Shown here piece by piece: positions 22,095 through 34,979 of a stretch of 64,000 bases of DNA (positions are counted from its first letter, which is position 1; each line of letters begins with the position of its first letter). The position numbers and the translations under genes are program-made. Location of the stretch: the NCBI GenBank assembly GCA_958299035.1, contig CATQJL010000316.1:12432347-12496346 (forward strand), read 5' to 3'. The notes under the pieces were generated by a model that was given only the letters and a program-made list of their open reading frames with translations, was not told the DNA's origin and did not search any database. Source of the stretch: Cylicocyclus nassatus. Its lineage: Eukaryota; Nematoda; Chromadorea; Rhabditida; Strongylidae.

Positions 22095-22936
22095 AATTTG
22101 ACGCGAGAGGTGGCTATGCTGAAGCGACAAAAAGAGCAGATGCATATGTTTTCAAAATAGATGCTCCGTCGGATACCCGCCGCACAGGCGCAATGTTTTT
22201 TCTTGGTTTTTTCCTTGCCTTTTTACCATATGTTTCAGAACTTATTCAAGGCAAGATCACCTCGTTTGTGCCACCGTCACGACGGTTGGTCAAATCCGGC
22301 AGCTAAGAAACTGTACATGTGCCACTTTGCTCCTCTCGAGACGGCCATGACAGTGACGAAACCACAGAGCTAGAGCTACTAGTAGACAAACGAACCCGTA
22401 CAAAAGACCGAATGCTATTTAACCAACAGGCTTTTTGGTTTTTTGATAAGTTGAGGTCTACATTCACAGCGACATTTCCAATGTGTGTATACTCTATGAA
22501 ATCCCCGCTCATTTACGAGATGGGACCTAAAAGAAAGACAAGGAAGCTTTTGATAGCCGTGTGAAGGGGCTGAGAAAAACGTTGCGAGATCGAAATTCAC
22601 AGCGTTCTCACTGTGGCCGGGGACCTGGGGTAGGAACGGCGGATTGTACAGACCTTCGTTTCTTCGATGAGGGTATCTTTTTTGTTATCAGAGAAGGTTC
22701 TATAGCACTTTTATATCAGAAAATATGTCAGAGCCTTATCCAGGGCCCGCAGTAAACCCCTGAAATATGTCGTATGTGAAGAAACCGAGGACACGACGTG
22801 CCCGACTGAAGAAGATGCTGCTCACGACCATATTTTGGTTTTCGCAAAGCTTACGCGCGCACGCGCGATCGAACCCTCCGATGATCGTCAGCGGCGCGCA
22901 CTGTCACTGCGCTATTGATATCTCTTCCAAAAACAG

Positions 22937-23454
22937 ATCGAGGTTGAAGCCAGCGAAGCAAGACGCAAGATGGAACAATTGCTTGCAACATCTTCTGAGC
23001 AAATCGAGAAGCAAGCTTTGATGTGTTACATTTTTATGTAAATGGTAAAGGTATGCAATGCCTTCACCATCCTCTCAATCAAGGATCATAGTGAAGGAAC
23101 TTCTACAAGTGTAGCGAATAGCGCAGTGTCATTGCTGGACGTCGCCGCGCAAAGTCGCGGGTGCATCATGTGAGTCTGTGTTTTGCAAATTGTTGGCTAG
23201 TTAGTTTTTATGTGAATGAACAGAATTTACTAATTTTGTTAGTGGAGGAAAACGGTAATGCAAAAGATAACAATAAGATATCATACACAAATGATTTGGA
23301 AATTTGTGAATCGACCACTACTTTTATTGCAAACATGAGCTATTCCATTTTCCATGAAGCTAGAGCAGCTTCTCTCCCTCAATTCAAAAGGGAAGCACTG
23401 AGCGCACAGCTAATGAATCGCAATTTAAGAAATATACGTTATAAAGCGTACTAA
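22937..23454 (+). CDS. Unrecognised coiled-coil protein, C-terminal exons
   Basis: The exon at 22937-23022 follows an aaaaacag acceptor and encodes IEVEASEARRKMEQLLATSS, then EQIEKQAL, a clear heptad-rich helix, before a gtgtta donor. The final exon 23243-23454 follows ttttgttag and encodes VEENGNAKDNNKISYTND, a middle part and LSAQLMNRNLRNIRYKAY, stopping at TAA 23452-23454. The phases of these two exons do not match directly, so one small exon is missing between them. The product would be a helical, probably structural or adaptor protein. I cannot name it. Confidence 0.4.
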
Positions 23455-24230
23455 CGATATGATGGATGAAACGAGGGAATTGACTCATGGAGAAAGGATT
23501 CTATGTTTAATTGAGGTGCGATGCGAGAACAATGTAAAAAGATACTTTAAACAGATAAAATATAGTAAATATTATTTTGATGTAATTTGTAGCCAAAATA
23601 AACTCACCTTTTCCAGTTTACAAAGAATATAAAGAATATAGCAGCAGAAATTCGCAGAATGTAGGGAGTCGTTCGGCGCTTTGACATTTGAGGCGCTCAT
23701 CAGCTGTTGATATCAATTGTATCTGGCGTGCGCCAAACCTACTGCTGTGTGTCTACGGTCCTTGCACGCAGGACGAACTTGGCGTACTCGATCCCTAGTC
23801 AGTTGCGCCTTCCTGTATCTCCACGCTGGGCCCACTACTTTTATTTCTCTGCCCCTTACGTGATGACGATCACGACGTGGGTGCTCGTCCTCTGCGCGCG
23901 AGGACGAACACGTCCTGCAGTCACAACGTCCCGCGATTTCGCCGCGCGACAGTGATAAGATAGGCGCGCAACGAATCGCGGCCGAAACGACACATACTGG
24001 GTACGTGCGATGTTTCGAACGTCGGGGGATTACTACGGGCCCAGAAAATATTTTGTTCTCTTGTTTTTTTCTTGTTTCTCTATTATTTTGTCTTTTGCGG
24101 ATCTTTTTGAATATTTTCTCGAATAGTATACGGAAAGGGGCTTTTGTAAACCGATAAATTGACGTTTCGATCAATAAGCAGATAATTTTTCTTGCAATAA
24201 ATAGGCAGTCGTAATTAGTCAGATTTTATT
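23455..24230. other. Gene-free, partly GC-rich stretch
   Basis: 23740-24050 is GC-rich, with ctcgtcctctgcgcgcgagg-type palindromes, and includes cgggggattactacgggccc at about 24025, a sequence that recurs with changes at about 40930 in the LINE copy. It may be repeat debris. The 153-codon frame on - here is low-complexity. Confidence 0.35.
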
Positions 24231-24379
24231 AACCGGAAGCCTTATACAGGTGGAGTCTAAAAATGTGATACAAACGTTAAGCATATTTACTGAGGAGAAT
24301 AAATTACAAGCAATGGCAAGGTAATAAAGCTTTGTACAAGCTTAGCAAAATATATACATGAAAGATTGTCTATCTTCCT

Positions 24380-25351
24380 TCCAAAATGTTTTACAGCCTT
24401 GCAGAATTCAGGAAGCGAATTCCTTGTTTTTTTTTAATATAAAGAACACTCAATACTGAGCCATGAGAGAATTTGCATGCAGACGTGAAATTGTACCGTA
24501 TGTAATTTTTCGTGTTACCCCAAAAGATCCCAATAAAATTCAAATTTAGCGATTCTGTTGACCACTCCTTAGTTGCTACATCCCAGTCCAGGAGTTTGGA
24601 CTGTAGGGGCTTTCATGACCTTGCATTATCTTGTACAAGCCTAACATGACCTGAATGATGACCTTGATGACCTTGTTCCAGGGACCTAAATTGCTCCGTA
24701 TGTCTTATGTTTGTAAACTGACGTTATGAACTTTTTGTACAAAAGGGGAACACATCTCCAATATTCGGCAGTAAAGTTTACTGTTTATGCAAACGTTCTT
24801 TCCAAAATAGCTAACTGAGTAGTTCCGCGTTCAGAAATTCCATTCATATATGGAGCTTGGCCGGATGTTTCGCTCGGTTGCGCAATCTTGCAAATTGGTC
24901 TCATTTCTTCACAAAACATAATCGGTTAAAGGAAGTTATTTGAATAAGTATGAGTATCTTATGCCATGCTTTTCAGTACTCACTTCGAACTATGCTCTCA
25001 TCGGTGAAATTTGTTATATCCATCAGTTTGTAAGTCCAAAAAACCACACAGATCCAAAATCCAAAATCCACAAGCGACTTTGTTCCCATCTCTTGTGTTG
25101 TGGCAGTATTTGGGGTCGTCCTTCTAAGTCCTAACTGCTGAATCAGTCTTTTGACATGAGAAAGGTTTACTGAGATCACTTTGGTTTGCAGCCGTCTGCA
25201 AACATCGTATGCTGTTGAAGAATGTTGAGACGATGCAACGTCCTATTTCAGCTTTGATCTCTTTTAGTGAGACTGCAAAGGCTTTGCTATATGAGAGTAC
25301 AACATTTTGAGACGTGGAAAATGCAGATAGCAAAAAATTCAAAGACACCAA
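24380..25351 (-). pseudogene. Decayed Tc1-like transposase
   Basis: Read on -, with frame changes: a helix-turn-helix-like start (KAFAVSLKEIKAEIGR, then VKRLIQQLGLRRT) between 25290 and 25090; NFTDES with the first catalytic Asp at about 25000; GISERGTTQLAIF at about 24845-24802; VQDNA with the second Asp at about 24640-24625; and a degraded SLNLNFIGIFWG at about 24550-24515 matching the Tc1 signature P-D-x-N-P-I-E-x-x-W. The order and spacing are those of a Tc1/mariner transposase. Several stops make it inactive. Confidence 0.7.
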
Positions 25352-25872
25352 ACAAAAGGAAAAAGTAGAAGAAAATCACAAACATGAAAGAGAACGCAGG
25401 TGATTTTCTTTGCTGGATTTCTGTGCTTACAAATTTTTCGGAAATCTTAAGATCATATTGTTTGTAAAAGAGGGATTAACTCAAAGCATCCATGTCTTTA
25501 GAGTATAATAACACAATGCATAGATATCGCAGCAATTCCACACTTTCCGCACTTCGCAAACTACAGGGCTTATCAAACGCAGTGTCGCTTGCATGAGCAT
25601 CTCCACTCTCGCATTGTATTCTGCGTCTCTTTCGCAAACATGCTCTCCAATTACTTCAATAGCAAGCAAACCTATAGAACATGTGCTTGCTCCACAAAAT
25701 GCTCGTATGAGGCCTCTGGTTTTGGTGACCGCACCTGCTGCGAGGATCCGCCTCTATACGCGAGCATGCCAAATCTGGGTGCAGGCGTACCCAGTCAGAT
25801 TTGGCAGTCATAATAGAGAAAGACGTAAAAATGCAACCTCCTTCAGTGATGCAAGGGTGTACGATTTATATA

Positions 25873-26792
25873 TTAGGTTGGTGCAAAAGTAATGCGCGTT
25901 TTGCGAGTTTTCACTTTGACGTGCCATAACTTTTTAAAAAATCCATATTTTTCAGTGCAGCAAAGTTCATCAGAGGCACCAAACCTTTCTCTATACAGCG
26001 CACATTAATTTATGTTATTACCGCAAATCGGTGGAAAAATATGGATTGATAAGAAAAAAAATTTTTTTTCGGAAACCTCGTATTCAACTGATCATAACTT
26101 CCTTCAAGATTTGTCGGTATAAATGATAAGTTGATTGTCTTGTAGCCGCAAGCCAGTAGTACAAAAAAAGTACAAAAGGGCTCAAATAAAGAATATTTGC
26201 GAAAAGGAAAAAAATAATATTCAAAATTGTCCGCTTTTTTCGACATTTTTTCGTAGCCCTCAAAATCCCAAAATATGGAGATTTTTGATTTTCTGTGTAC
26301 TGAACAACTTCCACATTTCTGCAAAAGCTGTCAATAGGAGGTCCACCCTTACGCTTACAGAAATGAGCAGAACTTTGGCGATTGCCCTCTTCAAAGGAAA
26401 TCTATGGGCCACAGAATGGCCAAAACCATCACTCATGTTGAGGCGCCGATATCTCAGTCTAAGTAATTTTTAGGTAAACATTAAAGAGAGCATAACGTAG
26501 AAAATTTCCGCTAAATACAGTAGCTAATTTTTCAAAAGAATGCCTTTACTTGCACTTGAATTCTGGCTCAAAAAGTAAGTGAAATGAAATTCTGGTTTTG
26601 AGTGCTTTTGTATGAAGATCTATAAATCTTTAACGAATGAGGCTAGAAGCTTCTTTCAACCACCGTTGAATAGAGCATGAAAAAAGCTTCTTGACAATAT
26701 GCTGGGTAAGTTTCATAGGAAAAAAATCGATGGAGATAAGCTATCTTGAAACAAGGGCTAGAAAAACGCGCATTACTTTTGCACCATCCTAA
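25873..26792. mobile_element. Mariner-type MITE
   Basis: The ends ttaggttggtgcaaaagtaa and the near-complement at 26773-26792 lie between TA duplications (25871-25872, 26793-26794). This terminus is the classic mariner end. No transposase is encoded in 920 bp. Unlike the 15235 element, the interior is not a long foldback. Confidence 0.8.
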
Positions 26793-26901
26793 TATTTTCT
26801 AAAAGCATTTTTTGCGCAGATTCAGAATATATAGTTATGAAGTTTAAGACGACATTGGAATTGGTGAAAAGCTTGTGAAGTTATCTTTGACATTTTTTCC
26901 C

Positions 26902-27053
26902 CCAACCATCATACACTTATTTCCAAATCAACTTTTAAAGATGAAATTTTTAATAGCAGGCACAATTTCAGATGTGGATGAAATTTCGGCTCTTTTACGA
27001 CCTACTGCCTACGGCCTCTATAGTTGATTTGGAAATAAGTGTATGATGGTTGG
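26902..27053. repeat. Perfect 32-bp inverted repeat
   Basis: 26902-26933 (ccaaccatcatacactta...) is the exact complement of 27022-27053. A 25-bp direct repeat, ggctcttttacgacctactg and onward, occurs at 26988 and 27052, overlapping the right arm. Probably a small non-autonomous element or hairpin. Confidence 0.7.
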
Positions 27054-27733
27054 CTCTTTTACGACCTACTGCCTACTGTCCCGATAATTTGGCATTATAT
27101 TGACAATGATGCACGCGCCCTTAGTTTAAGTGCATGTATTTTGAAAGCATTCCATATAACAGACCAAATCCATGATTTGTTGAAAGAGTCCTTTATTCTA
27201 CTGATATCAAAGCTATTTGACCAGAGCTGCATAGTTTTGAAGATTATGAAGTCTTGCAATCCGCAGTTCGCGTTTGCAGGCCAAGTCGTTCTTAAAGGGC
27301 CAAATCCCCGCTTCATAGGATTGATGAATTGAACATCAACAAAGCACCGCAATGCTTATTACTGTCAATTTTCTTATATAAATTCTGCGAATTATCCAAA
27401 ATTTTCGTAAATTCCACTTAAACTTGATAAAACATATGAAAAGATCACTATGCTTCGTGCAAGAGCTTCTTCAGTTTTTTAAAGCACCTTCTAAGTCAAA
27501 ATTCTGCCAGGAATCCGAATTTCTTGTGTCTTCATGTAACTTATGTTCAAGCAACTTTATTCGGTGCGACGGTTTTGTCGCGACAATTCAAATAAAAGCA
27601 ATTTTGTAATTTTGACAACCGTTCATTCGCTAGATTCCCAGCAATTCAGTGATATTCTCAGTTCCTTTCGAAAACTAGTTTTAAAAAGAGTTATAGCATG
27701 TATTGTGCACTTTAGTTTTGGTTTCTCAATATA

Positions 27734-28410
27734 CAGGGTGTCCCAAAAGTAAGTACACACTTTTCAATCGTTAATATCTCTTTTTTCATTGTGTCTTTTT
27801 TCGCCATTTAAACACCATTCTGTAGAGTAGACTTCAACTTAGATTCACAATATCGAGCGAATCACCGATCGCTCTCATTACTGTAGGATCACTGTAGAAA
27901 CTTCGATAAGGATTTTAGGCCATTGGAAGCCATATTCTGCCTCGAAACAGAGCCAAACAAGCCAAAATCTCTTGTACTATGGTAATGAAAGCCGCTAATT
28001 TCGAATATGAAATTTCCACTTTACTATGATGCTTCTTTCCAAAGTTATCCAGGTAAACCGTAATAACCGAATTTCCAATATTTGTCAGAAATGTGATTAC
28101 ACCGTCAAAAAATTTGAAAACACTCATAAGAAGTTGTGTAGTGGAATCAGCGTACGCAAAGACCCTCGTACAAAATTTTCCAGCTTTTTTGAAAAAAAAT
28201 TTTGTCAGATGGCATATTTTATAGTGGTTCCACTTGCTGAAAGTTCTTACCGTAATCTACAGTAACGAAGAGCGATCAGTGATTCGCTTAATGTCGTAAC
28301 TCTAAGTTGAAGCCTCCTCTACAGAATGGTAGTTGACTGGCAAAAAAAGATCCATTGGGAGGAGAGATATTGACGATTGAAAAGTGTGTACTTACATTTG
28401 AGACACCCTG
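27734..28410. mobile_element. TA-flanked MITE with CAGGGTGTCCC ends, copy A
   Basis: Inverted ends start cagggtgtcccaaaagtaag and are bounded by TA (27732-27733, 28411-28412). The arms are long: sequence near 27820-27960 is mirrored near 28190-28330 (for example ctctacagaatgg). No transposase. The TA site and end structure suggest the Tc1/mariner superfamily. Copy B is at 36357-37064. Confidence 0.8.
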
Positions 28411-28412
28411 TA

Positions 28413-30726
28413 GAAAAAAAATACCACAAGATATGCAAGGAAAGCATATTGACTTTGTGTGCCGGAAAACATCTTTGCTTTTCACTGCGGATCAATTTTA
28501 CTGAAAACCATCATTATCAAAAAAAAGCTCCGGAAAGCCCAAGTCCTAGTTTTTGATTTGATTATTAGTTAACTGAAGATTTTTGAAATTTCAATGATAA
28601 TTGGTCCGCGTTGATCTCAATTGCTAATAAGGATACTGTCAATAAAAAAGGGAAAGCCCTATAGTGTTATGTCCTGGGAATCTCATAGCTTTGATTTTAG
28701 CAGGTGGGATTGTCCCCTGCACACATGTAAGTGCAATAAAAAATAGCGAGGTTGAGACCCTTCGTTACCGAGAAACAAAAAGGATTTGTTGGAGAAATTA
28801 TGTTTTGTATGTTTCATTGCGGATTTATTGTTGAGCGAAGCTTTAAAATGTAAGTTTTGTGGACGTGGCCTATGACTACCGACGCTGCCATTTGTGATGC
28901 TTGTGAATTGCCGTGGTGGGAGGAGCCCAGTACTACTGGGGGCGGAGTTCGCCTTTTTCCATTTTTCAATTTTTTCTTGGTTCCTAAGCATGGAAAAAAT
29001 ATAGCGAGTGTACCTATGGATAAATGCATGTGTTCTTTACAAGCAGGAGCAAGTGAGAGGTCCGCAGGATTTTCTAGGGCGAAAATCCAATTTTTGGCAT
29101 TACGAGTTGCTCGTATGTTTTGGCTCTGAACTTTTCGTAAACAACAAGTTCTGCCAATGTTCGGATATCATCTTGTAGAGTTTCCTTTGCTCTATCGATT
29201 GGTATCTCTCACAACGTTTTTTGGATTTCCTATGGCTTTGACTTTGATATGAAAAACGACATTATTTCCTTGACAACCTAATATTATACTCGCCGCTCTT
29301 GATGTTTTTATTTACAGTGTTTAATACTTTGGTCATAGTCTAGCACCTGAAGTACACTTTTTCGTATCTATATGTTCCAAAATTGTCACCGCATAATCTT
29401 CGCTCAGACAAAGTATCAAAATCATGCTAATCCAAAATTATCTCGCCTAATAATGCAAACGATCTTTAAAAAAAGTTACAGCGGACAGTTCCTTAATGAG
29501 AGCTGTCAACTACTAACGCATTATCATTAATCCAAGTAAGACTATTTGTCAAATGAATGTTTTACTCTTTTTTTTCGTTATCGCAACTATGTTTGACATA
29601 TGTTGCGATAACGAAAACTGTTTGTGCTGATTTCTCAACACTGTCAAAAATCAAAGAAAACACCAATTTAATCCTCTTTCTTAGCGATTACATGCTATTT
29701 AAGGGACTGTAAGCATTTGACAATGACTACTAAAATAGTTTTTTTTAGCATTCTGACTCGTGATATACGTGATATACTTGCGTTTTGGCAAAATATAACA
29801 TTCCAACATAATGATTATAGATTATAACCAAAGCCATATAGCAGTTAGGTTATTAGTGCCATCCGCGTTAGTAATTCTGGTGGCTGATATGAGAAACTAA
29901 TATCAATAATATCAAATTAATCAAACCATAAATCATTAGAAAAGCATATCTTTTACACTGGAAATGAACAATTTCGCTCACAGTCCAAAGTGCACTTTGG
30001 GATATATAGTATAGGAAATCTGGAGATATTGGGGAATATTGGTATCAGGAGATATTCGTCGCTTTCTTCGAAGGCTCACCAAGACATTACAGTCCCCGCT
30101 ATAGGTAGGTGAAAGTCCATAGAATCCTTCCCAAACTTAAAAAAGGTAAATAGTCAAATTGCGTTTGAAACAACTTTTACTAGTTCGCTCTTGCATTGAG
30201 AAATCATTTTGATTGCAATCAGTCTTCAAAAAATTTTCGTCAATTATAGAATTTAAACTAAGGTTTTTAGAAAAAATACTTTGCTTTTTATGTACAACCT
30301 AAGTCCAAAACGCCTAATAAGGGAAGGTCACAGTGTTGAACTCGCCAGCAACTACAAACTGCATACCATCAGTGAGAGCTTGTTTTTTATTTGCAGAGCC
30401 CTTTGGGAAGGAAATTATGACCATCCTTTCGGGCAAAAAATGAATCACTTGCCGGGTGCGTAAGTCGTACGTTCCCATTACAGCGAGGGTATCTTCGGCA
30501 AAGCGGAAAATTCCGAGCATATATAGCGACTCTGAAGGTACTTAAAAAACGGTTTCGAGAGTTCTGAAAAAGTGAGTCGAGGAAGCACAGGTAGCACAGC
30601 GACAACGACTCTCTGAACGGAACGCCGTCCATCTAGCAATTGCAAGCAAACTGCAAGTAAGGGCGTGCATGCCGCGCATCATGACGCATCATGAAAGGTC
30701 AAGCGTGGCAGCTCAGGCAACGGATA
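28413..30726. other. Gene-free stretch
   Basis: AT-rich. It holds a 15-bp stem hairpin tttcgttatcgcaac near 29574-29623. On -, the frame 30520-30314 (68 codons, MGTYDLRTRQVIHFLPER) looks mildly protein-like but has no family and no splice context. Nothing else is supported. Confidence 0.35.
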
Positions 30727-31210
30727 GGACCCCTCCGCCGGAGAAATGGCAGGGTCGCGGCGTTTCCCCAGCGGTGGGTCTCCCATTTGTCCGCCGGAGC
30801 CCTCCCATTTCTGCTCCGGATACCTCCCATTTTCTGCTCCGGATACCTCCCATTTTCTGCTCCGGAGGCCTCCCATTTTCTGCTCCGGAGACCTCCCATT
30901 TTCTGCTCCGGATACCTCCCATTTCTGCTCCGGATACCTCCCATTTTCTGCTCCGGATACCTCCCATTTTCTGCGGCGCGACTCTTCCAAATCTGGCGGA
31001 CTCGCGCCGGGCAAATTTCTCCGGCGCGGCTCTGCCAAATCTGGCAGAGCCGCGCCGGAGAAATGGCGTACCTTTGCAGCAGGGCCGGAGAAGCCTCCCA
31101 CTTGCCTGCCAGTGATGTCACCGCGACGGACCGCCCATTTGCCCCTCTCTCATTGGTCAACTGGGTCCGGCGCGACTCTGGCAGATTCGGACTGTCCGGC
31201 GGAGGGGTCC
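30727..31210. repeat. GC-rich foldback carrying a 23-24 bp tandem array
   Basis: The ends ggacccctccgccgg and its complement (31196-31210) bound 484 bp. The left two thirds (about 30775-30975) are a tandem array of about nine units of the type ctcccattttctgctccgga. The right third holds a palindrome with 19-bp arms (ctccggcgcggctctgcca) at about 31020-31062 and a second degenerate copy of it. Open frames on all strands encode only the array and are not genes. Confidence 0.75.
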
Positions 31211-33002
31211 GGTCGATTGTCTGAGAGGCGCGTCCGCGCTGGAGGATCTGTTGGGGAGTGAATTAAAGGAGGCTCGTAATCAGGAACCGAGTTAAAATAA
31301 AAAGGACAATTACTACGACTGGGCAAGAAAGAACAAGCACTAGATTAATGTGTCATTCCCGCAGCAACACAAGTTCACTGATCATTGCAAAGACTGAATA
31401 CACTTGAGCAGCAGCAGACCTAACAAATAATTTTAGCAATTTCCAAAACCTTTAATCCTTCTTACGTGAAGTGGGTGATTGTCAAAATGTATGATAGAAT
31501 GTCATTCATGAGGCAATAAGATTGATCCCTGCTACCAATTCCAGTATTCGTTAGCATCTGAGAACGGTTATTTTCAAACATGATTGGGTTAGTTTCAAAG
31601 ACGCAAGTGATAACCTTTGTTAATCCCTGTTAAAAAATACATCTCACACTGTAGTAAACAGTGAACTTGAAAATGATCTCAAAACTCCAACTACGTTTTT
31701 CACATTCAGTGCTTCCCCAAGACCAACAAATCAATGTAAGCTTATGTATAGCCTAATGTAAAATCTAAGAAGCTTGCTAATAAACGACAAAAATTTTTGG
31801 TGAAAAGCGTCTTTGGGATAAAGTTGATGAAGTCAGGCACTACCCTTCAAAAGGTCAAGCTGCCTGAGCTTCCATGGCATTGTGCCTTGTTCGACTTACC
31901 TTCGGTGTTCGCAAGCTCCATTTGGAAATAGAAAATGATAGAGTAAGAATAAAAAAAATTTTCTTGCCACAGTAGTTATTTGGTTCCAGACTCTTCTTTT
32001 CAGGAGAAGCTGTCGCTTTTGGAACAGAAACTCATTAATAAGAGAAGATTCACCGTCAATTATGCTGTTGTACCTTGTAGCCCTGTGCAATCGCAGAAGA
32101 CTTTAAAATCAAAAATTCTTACTACAGGCTCTTATTTGTCCTCACAATTTCAGCACAGTCTTTGAAAAATCAAAACCCCTCGCTACAGGGTCCTTCCTCC
32201 CTAGGGTGCGATGAGATTGTGGACGTGAAGATGAGAAGGTAGACGACGCCAATTGAGTCGAATGAGGGGTGGGGTCAAAGGACATGTGCTTGACCTCATG
32301 CCCTACCTTATGGTCATGGGGGTCCTACAATGGCTCTGCGTCTCCATCCTTGCTTGAAGTGTGAAGCTCTGCCCCACCTCTGCTCCACAAGCTTAAATCA
32401 ATGATCAAGGCTTCGGAAAATGTCCATTTCCGACATTTTCGCGTTTATCGACGTTGATTGCACCTTGCAACTGGGAAAGTCCAATTGTCTTCAATACTAA
32501 GAGGGCTTGAAGCCAGCGTCCGAGCCAAACCTCATCTGTTTGTTTTCGCTCTTCTCGACTTATTCTGTCTCCTGCTTCCAAAAATATCATAGAAAGGTAT
32601 GTGGCAAGAGGTGGATCTCATCGAGGTAAACCAATCTTTTCTAATTGCTAACGCTGTTTTTCGGGAACCATTTAGAGTATTTCATATGGATCACATTTGC
32701 GTCTCAACTGTAACGCACAAAGCAATACATTCGAAACATTGTACGCTGTCGTGTGCTCGTCGTATCGACTGACTAGAAGACAGACATAGATGTCTTTCAG
32801 CAATTTTCAGCAAACGATTTGGAATATCATATGCTTCCTGCGTATAGGTAATGTGCGATAAAACTGCCGTGTTTACATGTGTAAGTAGAGATTCAACATT
32901 GTAAGAGAGAGATAATCTTGTTATCACACGACGTGTAGGTTCTAAAAAAAGAAGAAAGTATAAATATTGATATGGGGGATTAACTCTTGCCTTTCAGCCA
33001 AG
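31211..33002. other. Region upstream of the cathepsin B gene
   Basis: No gene recognised. A degenerate repeat of tcaaaaat / tacaggctcttatttgtcct type occurs around 31970-32200. The cathepsin B promoter should lie at the 3' end of this stretch, but I see no convincing TATA or gut-type GATA cluster to report. Confidence 0.3.
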
Positions 33003-33992
33003 ATGTGCAACACGGTGAGCGAGCATCCTACATACTTTCTTTCGAGTGAATGAAAGTCTATGTAGAAATTAATTTTTGAGTTTACCAATTTGTAAGTCTT
33101 TTAGATGACTATTATTTTTATGCTGCTCACAGTTTCTTGGACTACAGCGTCTAAAAGCATGTCTGTAGGTGAATATCGTTTGAATATTAGCGAATATTTA
33201 TAAAATACTGAGGCAAACACGCGGAAAGATTTCGTGTTGAAACTGTGCTCTGTATCTGCCTCATTTCCTACCTTTTTAATTCAAGAATTTGTGTGATAAA
33301 AGATTTTTCTTTTAAATTTTCAATATTGAATCTCAAGAAGTTCATGTGAAGAAAAGTAACCGAATATTGTCACCAAATTTCAGAAGAATTCAAGACTCTC
33401 CTAATTCCAAACTATGTTAACCATATGTCAGAAGAGGAATTTGTTGACTACATCAACAAAAATCAGCCGTTCTATAAGGTGGTCTTTTATTTTATTACAC
33501 AATTGTTTGCGAGACGACTTGACTGATTTTGAAAACAGAAGACTAATTAGTTAGCCATGCTGTAAATTATACGCTCCTGCATGAGATCTGCTGCTCTATG
33601 TAGGCAGAAGTCCCAAAAATGTCTCGCGAACAGTTCAAATCGCGTCTGATGGACCTCAAATACTTGAAGAAGGTTGATGGTCTTCCACTCAAAAAGGTTA
33701 AGAAGCAGTTGGCTAATGATCTTCCAGAAAGGTAGTCATTTTTTTAGTTAGCAGTACACGTAACTCCTCAGTCCGTTTAGTTTCGATGCACGAGAAATAT
33801 GGCCAAAATGCAAATCCATAAAGCTCATCCGAGATCAGGCCAACTGCGGTAAGAACATCTTTTCATTTTGAACCTGTATATGCGTGGCATTGGGTAACCA
33901 ACTGAGGTGCGAAGACTTTGCTCCTGTAAACTTACGGTGGGAAAGATGCCGTCCTTTCACTCGCTCTAGCGGCAGGTACCCAACGGTATCCT

Positions 33993-34335
33993 CTTAAAGG
34001 CAGTGTCCGGGCAAAAAGTCGATTTTGAGATTTTGTGCGTACCTGGGCCTATTCACTATGCTGAATCCGAAAATCCACATTGAAAGCGCGAAGACGGCAA
34101 AAAAGGGCTCTAACGCAGGAGGGAAATCGGAAGTGGGCGGGGTCCTCCCCACTGTGAATTTCGCAGTCCCAGCTTCTGGAGCGATCTTTCCAGTTCCTCT
34201 AGCGCCCTGAGATCTCCACCGGCAGGTGCGAATGCATGACTTGAAATCGGAACCGAGAAGATCGCTCTGGAAGCTGGGAGCGTGAACTCATAGTGGGGAG
34301 GACCCCGCCCACCTGTTCATTTCCCTCCCATTTCT
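33993..34335. repeat. Foldback with TTAAAGGCAGTGT end, partial
   Basis: In cathepsin intron 5. ttaaaggcagtgtccgg at about 33994 matches the end of the element at 48374. Further in, gtgggcggggtcctcccc (34133) and the surrounding 80 bp are mirrored at about 34255-34330 (ggggaggaccccgcccac). I did not find the matching right terminus. Confidence 0.5.
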
Positions 34336-34979
34336 TTTAGTTCTTAGTGTTGTTGCATGCAACGGATTGTTTAATAAGCAGAGCAGTCAAAAACTAAGAC
34401 ATTGTACTTGATATAGGAAAGCACGCTGTTATGCTTTTACGTAGTAGTCTTCTATTTCGACCTACGTCACTCTTATATCTCCCATTAGAGTTTTCTCCAG
34501 TAAGTAATCTGTTACTCTTTCCTGTTTCCAGCATTTGGACATTTGCTAAATACAAAGACTAAAACAACCACGATCAGCCGGCCTCTGATTGGGCCTTGTA
34601 GCTGGCCCCCACCAATAATTAGTCTCAGCTGTACAGCAAACAAACACATCAACGAGATATATAATACAATTATGGCAAGCACGGAACGAAAACAAACATC
34701 AATAAGAACAGGATTGAGATCAGTTGGAAGTGGGGATCCTTAATGAAGCACGAGAAATGGGTCTGGCGTCCATTCACCGTACTGCCGTAGTTTCCGACTC
34801 TGATCTTTATGCCCTGCCGCCTTATCGCATCATCATCTGTAAGCAAGGGGCGAGGAGAGAGCCTGGGATAATAAACGCAAGCTTACGTAGAAGCTAGAAA
34901 TTTGAAAAAATCTGAGAGATTTTGTTACTCACTCTGCGCTTTTACAGAAGAATTAATTCTGAGGATAGATAGAAAACTA

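Noticed and set aside
23713..24174. 153-codon Arg-rich frame on -
   Set aside because: GC-rich, low-complexity peptide without a domain, splice context or conserved motif.
29574..29623. 15-bp stem hairpin as a possible microRNA precursor
   Set aside because: The stem is too short, with a 13-base loop and no extended base pairing on either side.
30669..31261. Four long open frames on both strands
   Set aside because: All are translations of the 23-24 bp tandem array and palindromes (repeating HFLLR / AENGRYPEQ text), not proteins.
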